NCBI GenBank assembly: GCA_013289875.1
Contig: JABCZC010000026.1
Span: 1 to 63,694, forward strand
Length of the DNA stretch: 63,694 bases
Origin: Acidobacteriota bacterium
Lineage (GTDB): Bacteria; Acidobacteriota; Terriglobia; Terriglobales; Acidobacteriaceae
Reading direction: 5' to 3'
Each line of letters starts with the position of its first letter. The stretch's first letter is position 1. Of this stretch, positions 1 through 7,698 are shown piece by piece. The notes beneath the pieces are model-generated. The model saw only the letters and a program-made list of their open reading frames with translations. It was not told where the DNA came from and did no database searches. A program made the position numbers and the translations under genes.

Positions 1-1
1 C

Positions 2-271
2 ACCTTCACCATCACCAACCCCGGCATCTTCGGAGAGCAGTTCGGCACGCCAATCATCAACCAGCCGGAGAGCGGAATCCTCGGCGTCGGCGGCCTCTTC
101 AAGGAGCCGGCCGTCGTCACCGGCGAAGACGGGACAGACTCGATCGCCATCCGCCACATGATCCACCTCACCCTCGGCTTCGACCACCGCATCATCGATG
201 GAGCCGACGCCGGCAAATTCATGGCCGAGATGAAGAAGTACCTCGAAAACTGGTCCGAAGATATCGGCTAG
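2..271 (+). CDS. 2-oxoacid dehydrogenase E2 (dihydrolipoyl acyltransferase), C-terminal fragment
   Basis: The last 89 residues of a lipoyl-dependent acyltransferase, cut by the left window edge. The E2 subunit moves the acyl group from lipoyl-lysine to CoA in pyruvate- or 2-oxoglutarate-type dehydrogenase complexes. The catalytic HxxxDG signature is visible as DHRIIDG, preceded by the typical strand ending in GVGGLFKEP. The lipoyl and E1/E3-binding domains lie outside the window, so sucB cannot be separated from pdhC/bkdB. It ends in TAG and is followed by a REP-like hairpin. Confidence 0.9.
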   Translation, partial: TFTITNPGIFGEQFGTPIINQPESGILGVGGLFKEPAVVTGEDGTDSIAIRHMIHLTLGFDHRIIDGADAGKFMAEMKKYLENWSEDIG

Positions 272-295
272 AAACCAACCATTGAAAACGCTGAT

Positions 296-332
296 GGTGC
301 CCGCTCAAGTCCGCTTTTTGGCTTGAGTGGGA
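296..332. repeat. REP-like hairpin, copy 1
   Basis: Begins GGTGCCC and ends GTGGGA, with inner arms CTCAAG/CTTGAG around a pyrimidine-rich loop. It shares its ends with the hairpins at 49619-49650, 49663-49704 and 50903-50942. It lies 26 bp upstream of a RAYT transposase remnant, the usual company of REP elements. It may also act as a terminator for the upstream E2 gene, although no clean T-tract follows. Confidence 0.6.
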
Positions 333-357
333 TCATCGCGCAGGCTAAGCTGACAGC

Positions 358-468
358 GTGACCCTGGGATTTAGGCGTTTCCAAGAATCGAAAGAACCAC
401 ACTTCATCATCTTCTCTTGTTATCGCCGGCAGGCGTTCTTCACCTTGGGTAGTTCATTACCGTATTGA
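358..468 (+). pseudogene. Remnant of a REP-associated tyrosine transposase (RAYT, Y1_Tnp), N-terminus only
   Basis: A 36-codon frame from GTG 358 to TGA 466-468 contains PHFIIFSCYRRQAFF. This resembles the first strand of RAYT/IS200-like Y1 transposases, which commonly read HFVTFSCYRR. The HUH motif and catalytic tyrosine that should follow are absent, because the frame ends and unrelated sequence takes over. It is read as a decayed 5' end of a transposase that once served the neighbouring REP hairpin. The assignment rests on a short stretch. Confidence 0.5.
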
Positions 469-633
469 GTCATGGGAACTTTGCGGTCGTGTTAGCGCCA
501 ATTTTCATGTTTGATCGAAATGCACTATAAAGAAATTTGACGTCTCACACGGTTTCAACGCTTTCCCGCGATCACTGTACCCGCCATCGACCAAAACGCG
601 CAATCGATCTACACGAAGTTCAACATTTCGCAA

Positions 634-1128
634 TTGCGTGAGCTCGCATTAGCTTCGCGCTTGCCAAGCGAACTGGTTGGCCAACTTCGATCTAAAGAGG
701 CGGCGGTTCATGCCATCGATTCGATAACTACGCGGGATCGCCTTTCCATATTGAGCCATCGAATTGAAACTATTTCTCCATATAAGCATTGCGTACTCCT
801 CGAAGCAGAATCACCCTTCACATACACATCTGTTCTCAGAGCATGTAAAGCAAGCTTCGGAACTCTGATAGAGAATTTTCAACCACTTCAAAGCGACGAG
901 AGGGAACTCACCCCCCAACTTTGCGTTGATGATTTTTCGGCTGAACGAGTATTCGTCAAGTTTGCTCATATGGTGGATGTCTGGGAAATGATGCCCAGCC
1001 CTGATAACCAACAGGTACGAACCAAAATCCCGAAACGACACATCATGGTTGCCGCGATCAATCCGCGCACGCAACTTGTGTCAATTCACTTTCCGGGATT
1101 TCACTCACGCCGTAATTGGAAAAGATAG
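634..1128 (+). CDS. Unrecognised protein, 5' part of a gene apparently frameshifted near 1100
   Basis: 164 codons from a TTG start with no clear ribosome binding site. The frame stays open upstream to 541, and that stretch also reads like protein. It is blocked by an in-frame TGA (538-540) six codons after an ATG at 520, so the true start is uncertain. Near the 3' end the sequence reads naturally as SIHFPGF and then continues in the +1 frame as THAVIGKD. Dropping one T from the TTT at 1099-1101 would fuse this frame to the next one into a protein of about 450 residues. No family was recognised. Base composition and codon use are more AT-rich than the neighbours, suggesting transfer. Confidence 0.5.
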   Translation: MRELALASRLPSELVGQLRSKEAAVHAIDSITTRDRLSILSHRIETISPYKHCVLLEAESPFTYTSVLRACKASFGTLIENFQPLQSDERELTPQLCVDDFSAERVFVKFAHMVDVWEMMPSPDNQQVRTKIPKRHIMVAAINPRTQLVSIHFPGFHSRRNWKR

Positions 1129-1954
1129 GCAGACATATGCTTCATTTGCTCAAGAAATAGCGCAAATCATAGAATCGCAGCTTACTTTGAAGCTGCAACC
1201 CTTCAGATTGAAGCCAGTCACCGACATTCTCTTAGAGGATAAGGAACAAGGCGTAGTCGATCTGCGCAGAACTTTGAGGTTCAAACGCGGTGGCAAGATG
1301 GAGTTGGACTCAGAATCCGACGAAGACGCGGCATCCGCTCTCGCTCAAGGTCTTGCAAATACCGGAATCAAAATATCCGCCGAAGCAATAAGGTCAGCAT
1401 TCCGTTCCTCAGAGGCTCAGTCGGTTGTTCTTCTGTGGCAGAAGCAGCAAATTATTACCCGAGCTTCGATGCGCGGCTTGTTCCCAGAAATTCTCTTCGT
1501 TTGGAACGAAGCAGAACCGACCTTGTCGCTGATTGACGATATCCTCGCAAGATTATCTAGAGCTCGAACCTACATTGGGTCTGACGGGATAAGAGATGCT
1601 CGAGAATATATCTCCAAGGCGCCCGTGGGTGAAGTGCTCAGGCCGTACTGGATTGAACAACGCTTCGCAATAACTAGAGATCAGGCGTTGCAACTTCTGC
1701 TCGAAATGAGTGCCTCCGGACTATGCCGTGTAAAGTTCCGCATCAAGTTAGAAGATCATCGTTACTCAGGACTCAACCCTTGGGTGTCAAGCATTTCTGA
1801 GATTCCTCTGGCGTTGATTGATGACGAGGGCCACCCGATCGAATCAAGACGTCCTGAACACATAGAAGTTGCATTTCAGCGCATAGAAAAGGAAGAAAAG
1901 GACCCAGATGGTTTGGTGACAGCCGACGAAAATTCCCTGCGAGGTCACGAATGA
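1049..1954 (+). CDS. Unrecognised protein, main part of the frameshifted gene upstream of a nuclease-like gene
   Basis: 301 codons. The first 17 or so codons overlap the previous frame and probably do not encode the real N-terminus; a natural join is FPGF-THAVIGKD at about 1100. The rest is mixed alpha/beta and charged, with a low-complexity acidic stretch (DSESDEDAASALAQG). No signal peptide, membrane segment or P-loop is visible, so a cytoplasmic protein is likely. It ends ATGA into the next gene, indicating translational coupling and a functional pair with the PD-(D/E)xK protein. Substrate recognition or control of that nuclease is possible, but nothing in the sequence proves it. Confidence 0.65.
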   Translation: MPRSIRARNLCQFTFRDFTHAVIGKDRQTYASFAQEIAQIIESQLTLKLQPFRLKPVTDILLEDKEQGVVDLRRTLRFKRGGKMELDSESDEDAASALAQGLANTGIKISAEAIRSAFRSSEAQSVVLLWQKQQIITRASMRGLFPEILFVWNEAEPTLSLIDDILARLSRARTYIGSDGIRDAREYISKAPVGEVLRPYWIEQRFAITRDQALQLLLEMSASGLCRVKFRIKLEDHRYSGLNPWVSSISEIPLALIDDEGHPIESRRPEHIEVAFQRIEKEEKDPDGLVTADENSLRGHE

Positions 1955-2664
1955 CCGCAGCTCCTACCGCGCTGACGCCGGTGAATGAAGCCGTAACACT
2001 TCAAGATATTATCAACTTCGCAGCAGCAGGAAAGGCAAGCGTTGCGGAAGTTAGCCGGGGACTGACAACTCCGATCAACGTTCAAAGATTTAGGTCAGTG
2101 TTGGGGCGCATCGACATGGTAGTGGCGGCGACGCGTCCCAATAACACGGGAAAGGGCAGACAACAATTCGCGGCCCAGCAAAATCGCCTAAAAGGAAAAC
2201 TGTTCGAAAAACTCGTCGGAATGATACTCGAAGCCTGCCAGGTGTTCAGCATTTACGGCAACATACAGACTCTCACGAATGAAATTGATTGGCTGGTGTA
2301 TCTGGCTCCGCTTAGGATACTTATCCCAGCTCTTGGGGCGTGGGGCACCCATTTCATTTGCGAATGCAAAATGAGTAGCAAGGCCTTGGACGGTAACTGG
2401 ATTACTCGTTCATATACCTTGACGCAAACGCACGGAACTGAAGTTGCTGTGTTGTTTACTGCAAAGGAGGTCGGTAACAAAGGCGCCGGATCCCGACCGC
2501 TTCGCGCGATTCAAGACCTGAGTATTCTAAGCAACCCCGCGTACATACTAAGGATCAACTTGGCTGAACTAATCAGGTGTGTCGAATCGGGAGACAGCCC
2601 TCTCATAATGTTGTCCGAAAAATATATGGAACTAAAACACGTCGATCACGGGTTGGCATTTTAA
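1951..2664 (+). CDS. PD-(D/E)xK restriction-endonuclease-like protein
   Basis: 237 residues, starting inside the stop of the upstream gene (ATGA). A plausible nuclease core is visible: Glu86 in KGKLFEK, Asp113 in NEIDW, and Glu138-Cys-Lys140 in FICECKM, followed by a helix with Gln159. This is the E...D...ExK layout of Mrr-like and other PD-(D/E)xK enzymes, which cut DNA with divalent metal ions. There is no methyltransferase or helicase beside it, so a classical type I-III restriction system is not shown. Codon use is more AT-rich than the chromosome around it, and a RAYT remnant and a MITE-like element flank the module. A defence role is inferred from context; the core motif was identified by eye. 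Confidence 0.6.
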   Translation: MTAAPTALTPVNEAVTLQDIINFAAAGKASVAEVSRGLTTPINVQRFRSVLGRIDMVVAATRPNNTGKGRQQFAAQQNRLKGKLFEKLVGMILEACQVFSIYGNIQTLTNEIDWLVYLAPLRILIPALGAWGTHFICECKMSSKALDGNWITRSYTLTQTHGTEVAVLFTAKEVGNKGAGSRPLRAIQDLSILSNPAYILRINLAELIRCVESGDSPLIMLSEKYMELKHVDHGLAF

Positions 2665-2900
2665 CGGCCTGAAATCAGGTATGTAATCCGTAACCGGGGT
2701 GGGCAGCAACCGACCGTTCCCCCATACACGCCCGGTGTTGGCTTGTGTGGGTTAGAATTCCCAAATTGACGTCGCCGATGCTGTCAAGAGACGATCAGCC
2801 CGCGGCCCCGTTAAAGTACTCATTTAAGGCGCGATACCGAGCAATCAACCTTGGCCGAACATTTCCCCTAACCCGGTAAAATAGAAATAGAAATCCAATC

Positions 2901-2922
2901 AGCCCGCTTTGGCGGGCTTTTT
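2901..2922 (+). terminator. Rho-independent terminator candidate
   Basis: A 7-bp stem AGCCCGC/GCGGGCT with a four-base loop is followed by TTTTT. It lies 237 bp beyond the nuclease-like gene and could end that transcript. It overlaps the 5' extension of the small Cys/His frame that follows. Confidence 0.65.
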
Positions 2923-3163
2923 CATTCTGCGCTCATTCAGGAGGCAATCCATAGTTCCCCTGTGCACCTTTCCCAGCTCGACCGGCAAAACCTGCGGCTC
3001 GCCCGCCCTCCGCGGACGCAATCACTGCTACTTCCACAATCCCTCCCGGCGCGTCTCCGGACCCCACCGCCCGACCACCCGCGCTGGATATCGCTGGTAT
3101 TCGCTCTATCGCAAGCTCCCGAAGATGCGTCTCGAACAGGCCGATTCGGCGCGGCGGTTATAA
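2909..3163 (+). CDS. Small Cys/His-rich protein, start uncertain
   Basis: The conserved-looking part is CTFPSSTGKTCGSP, then an RGRNHCYFH segment and a basic tail. A C...C...C-x2-H pattern of this kind suggests a small zinc-binding protein, and I recall similar short proteins in acidobacteria. A perfect AGGAGG at 2939-2944 stands upstream, but the codons at the right distance are ATA (2951) and CTG (2960), not a canonical start. The TTG at 2909 lies inside the terminator hairpin. Either a non-standard start is used or the start codon has been lost. Function unknown. Confidence 0.4.
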   Translation: MAGFFILRSFRRQSIVPLCTFPSSTGKTCGSPALRGRNHCYFHNPSRRVSGPHRPTTRAGYRWYSLYRKLPKMRLEQADSARRL

Positions 3164-3179
3164 TCCGTTGATATAAGAC

Positions 3180-3388
3180 ATTTTGCGGGTTTCTCCTGTG
3201 TATGAAATGGATTACGGTTGCCCGTTCCGGCGGTGTTGCGCGGCGGCTCCGAGGTCATTTATCCGGGCGGCATAGCGTTTCATGAGTTTGAAGACCCATT
3301 CCTTGGAGATTTCGTGCTTCAGGGCTGCCTCGACCAGGCCGAATTACCGGCCCCGCATCATAGAAAATACAGGAGAAACCCGCAAAAT
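3180..3388. mobile_element. MITE-like element with 20-bp perfect terminal inverted repeats
   Basis: The arms ATTTTGCGGGTTTCTCCTGT (3180-3199) and its exact reverse complement (3369-3388) bound 209 bp. On the minus strand the interior reads GLVEAALKHEISKEWV and then KLMKRYAAR, resembling the first helix-turn-helix of an IS481/IS3-type transposase, but it is interrupted by stops. This fits an insertion sequence reduced to its ends plus a scrap of the transposase N-terminus. No convincing target duplication was seen. The rest of the gap between 3164 and 3535 shows no gene. Confidence 0.6.
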
Positions 3389-3535
3389 CTCTCAAATGAA
3401 TGGATTACAGCCGGCCGCGCCCTCTCCCAAACTCGCAAAACCTTTGGAATGTATGAAGTGCGGGATGGATCGGTAGACCGGGGGGAGGGGGTAGCTTGGT
3501 AGAATCCGCGAAGCAGCAAGCTGAAAGACGAAGGC

Positions 3536-4684
3536 CTAGAGCAGTTCCTTCGCCGTCATCACCCGCTGCACCGCCTCATCCGGAGTCTTCCCCACCGCCG
3601 CAAGATGCCCCATCTTCCGTCCCTTGCGCGGCTTGTGCTTTTCATAAAGATGCAGGCTCACTCCGGGAATCGCCAGCGCCCGGTCGAAGCGCGGCTCGCG
3701 AGTCGCGCCGTCTTCGCCAAGCCAGACTTCACCGAGTAGATTGGCAATCGCCGCCGGCTGCACCACGGACACGTCGCCCAGCGGCAGATCGCACACTGCC
3801 CGAACGGCCTGCTCGAACTGGCTCGTCACGCACGCGAGTTCGCTCGCATGGTAGCTGTTATGCGGACGCGGAGCCAGCTCGTTCACCAGCAGGTCTCCGC
3901 CGTTAGTCACGAACATCTCCACCGCCAGCAAACCCTCGATGCCAAGATCCGCTGCAATTTTCACTGCAATCCGCTTCGCATGTTGTTCAAGATCGGCGGA
4001 AACCGACGACGGAATCACACTCCACTCGAGAATCTGGTTCTCGTGATGATTCAGCGCCGACGGGAAGCTCTTCGTCTCGCCATTCGGTGCCCGCGCCACC
4101 ATCACCGATATTTCCCTATCCAGATCGAGCGCCCTCTCCGCCACACACGGCTTCCCGCCCAATAACGCCCATGCTTCGGATGCAGTAGTCGCCTCTCCAA
4201 ACCCGATCTTCACCTGGCTGCGCCCGTCGTATCCTCCGCGAGCGCTCTTCACGAAGCATCTGCCGCCGAGCGTTGTGATCGCCTCAGCGAGCTCTGCCTC
4301 CGACTCCGCAGCGCGCCACGCCCCGATCGGAGCGCCGTGATCTGCGAGCCACTGCTTCTGCAGTATCCGATCCTGAATGATCCGCATCGGCCCCGCGCCC
4401 GGACGCACCAGCGCATACTTCGCCGCCGCCTCCAGGCACGCAATCGACACCTGCTCGATCTCCAGCGTCACCACGTCGCAGCCGCGCGCCAGATCGGCCG
4501 CAACACGCGCGTCATCCCATCCACCCTCGAAGCACGCATCGACCACGAACCGCGCCGGACACGACGGATCCGGGTCCATCACCTGAATCCGGTAGCCCAA
4601 AGGCCGCGCCGCCATTGCCGTCATGCGCCCCAGCTGCCCTCCGCCCAGAATGCCAATGGTCGCCCCGGGAAGAATCGCCGTCAC
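3536..4684 (-). CDS. purK: 5-(carboxyamino)imidazole ribonucleotide synthase
   Basis: 382 residues. PurK uses ATP and bicarbonate to carboxylate AIR to N5-CAIR in de novo purine synthesis. The N-terminal dinucleotide-like loop [11 protein letters not shown], the ATP-grasp core [16 protein letters not shown] and the C-terminal [11 protein letters not shown] are all present, and the length is normal. Its ATG overlaps the purE stop (ATGA, 4681-4684), so the two are translated together. It is the last gene of the minus-strand run that begins with hisS. Confidence 0.96.
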   Translation of the reverse strand: MTAILPGATIGILGGGQLGRMTAMAARPLGYRIQVMDPDPSCPARFVVDACFEGGWDDARVAADLARGCDVVTLEIEQVSIACLEAAAKYALVRPGAGPMRIIQDRILQKQWLADHGAPIGAWRAAESEAELAEAITTLGGRCFVKSARGGYDGRSQVKIGFGEATTASEAWALLGGKPCVAERALDLDREISVMVARAPNGETKSFPSALNHHENQILEWSVIPSSVSADLEQHAKRIAVKIAADLGIEGLLAVEMFVTNGGDLLVNELAPRPHNSYHASELACVTSQFEQAVRAVCDLPLGDVSVVQPAAIANLLGEVWLGEDGATREPRFDRALAIPGVSLHLYEKHKPRKGRKMGHLAAVGKTPDEAVQRVMTAKELL

Positions 4685-5184
4685 TGCCCCAGCTCCTCGC
4701 CCAGTTCCTGCATAAGCACTTCCTTGCTGCGCTCCTCGCGCCAGGCGCGCAGCCGCTCGCGCAGGTCGGGATCTGCCAGAGCCAGGATCTCCGCCGCGAA
4801 GAGGGCGGCATTGGCCGCTCCCGGCTTGCCGATGGCCAGCGTCCCCACCGGAACCCCCTTCGGCATCTGCACAATGGAGAGGAGTGAATCAATCCCGTTC
4901 AGCATCGTCGCCGGAACCGGCACTCCGAGCACCGGAACCAGCGTCTTCGCCGCCAGCATGCCCGGCAGATGCGCCGCCCCCCCGGCCCCCGCAATGATGA
5001 CCCGCAACCCGCGCCTCTCGGCCTGCTCAGCGTAGGTGAAGAGCCAGTCCGGGGTACGGTGAGCCGAGACGACGCGCGCCTCATACGGTATGCCGAACAA
5101 TTTCAGGATTTCAACGGCCGGCGCGAGCACGTCGTAATCGCTCTTGCTGCCCATCACGACGCCGACCAGCGGGGCTTGCTTCAT
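4681..5184 (-). CDS. purE: N5-CAIR mutase (class I PurE)
   Basis: 167 residues, taking the ATG at 5184 because the protein then begins [18 protein letters not shown] as the family does. The frame is open further upstream but there it is antisense-like arginine/cysteine-rich noise inside the preceding gene. PurE rearranges N5-CAIR to CAIR. Visible signatures are [13 protein letters not shown] and [11 protein letters not shown]. It lies 17 bp downstream of the M20 peptidase gene and overlaps purK by 4 bp. Confidence 0.96.
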   Translation of the reverse strand: MKQAPLVGVVMGSKSDYDVLAPAVEILKLFGIPYEARVVSAHRTPDWLFTYAEQAERRGLRVIIAGAGGAAHLPGMLAAKTLVPVLGVPVPATMLNGIDSLLSIVQMPKGVPVGTLAIGKPGAANAALFAAEILALADPDLRERLRAWREERSKEVLMQELGEELGQ

Positions 5185-5201
5185 AAAAAAATTATAGCTA
5201 C

Positions 5202-6320
5202 TCAGCGAGTTAGCAGCCGTCGCACGCACTCGGTCCACGCCTCGAGCTCTGCGATCGCAATGCACTCGCGAGCACTGTGCGCCGTGTGCATGTCGCCCGG
5301 ACCGACCACCACAACCTCGTCGGCGATCTTCGCAAAACGAGTCGCCTCCGATCCGAAAGAGATTCCAGTTGGTTGCCGGCCGAACCGCGCGGACAGGGTC
5401 CGGACCAAAGGCGAATCGGGGGAGTAGGCAAATCCGGCTTCGGCGCGCCGAATATCGACGTAAACAGCACACCCAGGATTCTCGTGCTGTGTTCTCTCAG
5501 CGAGATTCTTCAGCCACCCGGCTGCCGCCGCCGGATCTTCGTCAGGGATGGGTCGCCACTCGACGAGGAAATGGCATTCGCCGGGGACGATGTTCTTCGC
5601 CGTTCCGCCATGCACCGTGCCAACGTTGAAAGTAGTCCAGGGCGGGTCAAATAATTCGTTACTCGCGGCTGTATGCTTGTTGCTCTCAATAGCCAGCATC
5701 ATTTTCGCCGCCGCGTATATCGCCGACGATCCCTGTTGGGGGAAGGCACTGTGCGCTTCCTTGCCAACGACCCGAACCTCAGCCAGGCCGTAGCCTTTTC
5801 CGGCAACGCCGGGACGGAGCGATGTGGGTTCACAGACGATAACGGTGCGCGCCCGCAGAACGGGCTCGGCGAGCAGATGAGTGGCGCCCACGCATCCTAC
5901 TTCCTCATCGGCGGTGAGTATCAGCGCGACGCTGTCGTCGATCACAACAGCCTCTGTCTGGAAGACAGCCGCGAGAATCCCCGCGAGCGATCCCTTTACA
6001 TCGCAGGCGCCGCAGCCGTGGAGGAATCCACTGCGCTCCTCCAGCACGGTGGCTCCAAGCCACGCTTCCGGGATGAAGGGAACGGTGTCCGTATGGCAGA
6101 CGAAAGCGAGATCTGCATGGGTGAGCGCGGCTTGATGACCGGGGCGCGCGATCAGGTTGACCTTTTCCACGCCACCCGCGTCACGATATGGAAACTGCCG
6201 CGTCGTCCATCCACTGCCTTCGAGCATCCGCGCTGCCGCTTCGATCACCGGCCGGTTCGACATCGACGATACCGACGGAATACTCACCAGTTCGCGCAGA
6301 ATGTCCGTCGCCGACCTCAT
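5202..6320 (-). CDS. argE: M20 family metallohydrolase, acetylornithine deacetylase-like
   Basis: 372 residues with the di-zinc M20 layout: HTDTVP (first His ligand and Asp), GCGACDVKG (bridging Asp), ADEEVG (catalytic and ligand Glu), CEPTS and a C-terminal HTAHSA. The insert starting [10 protein letters not shown] is the dimerisation domain. Closest in style to ArgE, which removes acetate from N-acetylornithine in arginine synthesis. The gene overlaps hutF by 4 bp (ATGA), so a role on an N-acylated glutamate from histidine breakdown is also possible. The family is certain; the exact substrate is not. Confidence 0.8.
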   Translation of the reverse strand: MRSATDILRELVSIPSVSSMSNRPVIEAAARMLEGSGWTTRQFPYRDAGGVEKVNLIARPGHQAALTHADLAFVCHTDTVPFIPEAWLGATVLEERSGFLHGCGACDVKGSLAGILAAVFQTEAVVIDDSVALILTADEEVGCVGATHLLAEPVLRARTVIVCEPTSLRPGVAGKGYGLAEVRVVGKEAHSAFPQQGSSAIYAAAKMMLAIESNKHTAASNELFDPPWTTFNVGTVHGGTAKNIVPGECHFLVEWRPIPDEDPAAAAGWLKNLAERTQHENPGCAVYVDIRRAEAGFAYSPDSPLVRTLSARFGRQPTGISFGSEATRFAKIADEVVVVGPGDMHTAHSARECIAIAELEAWTECVRRLLTR

Positions 6321-7696
6321 GCTCGCCAGACCTTCCGATAGACCTCTTTGTATTGCTCGACAATTTCCTTGTAGAGCGGATGGGCCCCGTCTTTAAGGAT
6401 GTGCTTTCCAGCGACGACCACATCCTTGATTGCGGGACGTGCGAGCCCGAAGACGACAACGGATAAGAGTTCTGACGCAGAATTCCCTGCAATTGACAGA
6501 TCATCGAGCTCGATTGCGAGGAAATCTGCAGGACAGCCCGCTGCAAGAACACCGCTGTCGAAGCCTAGCGCCTCGGCACCCCCCACGGTCGCACAATGAA
6601 CCAGTCGCTGTGACAAATTATATCCGCCGATCTCGTCCAGCACAGCGCGCCGTTGTATTTGTAACCGTAAGTGATACTCAAGCGCGCGCGCATCTTCCAG
6701 AGGGTCGATTTGGGTCTGGCTGTCCGACCCGAAGGCGAAGCGAATGCCGCGTGCAGCTGCTTTGGCAGCGTCGATGATGCCATCGCCTAGGTTGCGCTCC
6801 GTCGTGGGACAGGAACAGATGATGGTATTGTTCGCGGCGAGCGAATCCATCTCGGCATCGGTAATGTGGATGGCGTGAACCAGAGTGGTCTTATTCGACA
6901 GCAGGCCACGCTGCGCCAGGAGTTCTACTGGAGTCGCTCCGTACTCGCGCCGGCAAGCAGCGAGCTCGCCCTGCTGCTCGGCGGCGTGCATGTGAATGGG
7001 TAGATTTCTGTCGCGCGCCCACGCCACGATTTCCTCTACTTGAGTAAGAGGCACCGCCCGGATGCTGTGCGGTGCGACTCCCAGCCATGCGCGTTCCGAT
7101 CCCAATAACTCCTCAGCCAGTGAGGCCGTGTTCTCCAGATATTCTTCCAGTGTCTCGTAGAACCGAGCTTGGCCCGCATAAGGAGGCAACTCATATCCAG
7201 CACGTGCGTAGGCCACGCGTAACAGCGCGATGCGCAGGCCGACAGAACCAGCCGCCGTAATGATCTGCTTTGCCAACAGATTCGGATCGTCATACGCCGA
7301 CCCATCCTGCGCTCGATGAAGGTAATGAAATTCGCCGACAGTCGTCGTCCCGGCCATCACCATTTCAAGAAATGTCATGCGCGCGACGCGATATACGTCT
7401 TCCGCATCGACACTGAGTGCCGCTTGATACATGGGCTCGCGCCACGACCAGAAATCGTCGCCGCCCACACCGCGCGTTTCCGTCCGTCCGCGTATCAGCC
7501 TCTGAAAGGTGTGCGAGTGCGCGTTGGCGAAGCCAGGCAGGATGGCTTTGCCACGCAGATGCGTAGTCTCTTGGCCGTCAATATCCGCACTATCAATTAC
7601 TGCGGCAATACGCCCGTCGTCTCCGACGACCAGCCCGCGATCGGCCTTGAACTCTCCGTCGAGAAACACGAGATCGGCGCGATAGACATGCGGCAT
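6317..7696 (-). CDS. hutF: Formimidoylglutamate deiminase
   Basis: 459 residues of the amidohydrolase superfamily. HutF turns N-formimino-L-glutamate into N-formyl-L-glutamate and ammonia in the five-step histidine degradation route. Signatures: GFANAHSHTFQR (metal His pair), GDDFWSWRE, TVGEFHYLHR, HMHAAEQ and GSDSQTQ (metal Asp). No hutH, hutU, hutI or hutG is in the window. It starts 2 bp after aspS and overlaps the M20 gene, so it belongs to the hisS-aspS run. Confidence 0.9.
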   Translation of the reverse strand: MPHVYRADLVFLDGEFKADRGLVVGDDGRIAAVIDSADIDGQETTHLRGKAILPGFANAHSHTFQRLIRGRTETRGVGGDDFWSWREPMYQAALSVDAEDVYRVARMTFLEMVMAGTTTVGEFHYLHRAQDGSAYDDPNLLAKQIITAAGSVGLRIALLRVAYARAGYELPPYAGQARFYETLEEYLENTASLAEELLGSERAWLGVAPHSIRAVPLTQVEEIVAWARDRNLPIHMHAAEQQGELAACRREYGATPVELLAQRGLLSNKTTLVHAIHITDAEMDSLAANNTIICSCPTTERNLGDGIIDAAKAAARGIRFAFGSDSQTQIDPLEDARALEYHLRLQIQRRAVLDEIGGYNLSQRLVHCATVGGAEALGFDSGVLAAGCPADFLAIELDDLSIAGNSASELLSVVVFGLARPAIKDVVVAGKHILKDGAHPLYKEIVEQYKEVYRKVWRA

Positions 7697-7698
7697 CG

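Noticed and set aside
1099..1101. Programmed ribosomal frameshift in the gene before the nuclease
   Set aside because: A plain T3 run with no slippery heptamer or visible downstream stimulator; a base insertion is the simpler reading.
2690..2760. Another REP-like hairpin
   Set aside because: The pairing is imperfect (CCCATACAC with GTGTGGG) and it lacks the GGTGCCC end, so it was not counted as a copy.
3200..3410. Repeated AATGGATTAC as a target duplication of the MITE
   Set aside because: One copy lies inside the element and the other outside, not at both edges.
5185..5472. Upstream extension of purE
   Set aside because: It overlaps the M20 gene and reads as low-quality Cys/Arg sequence; the PurE family begins at 5184.
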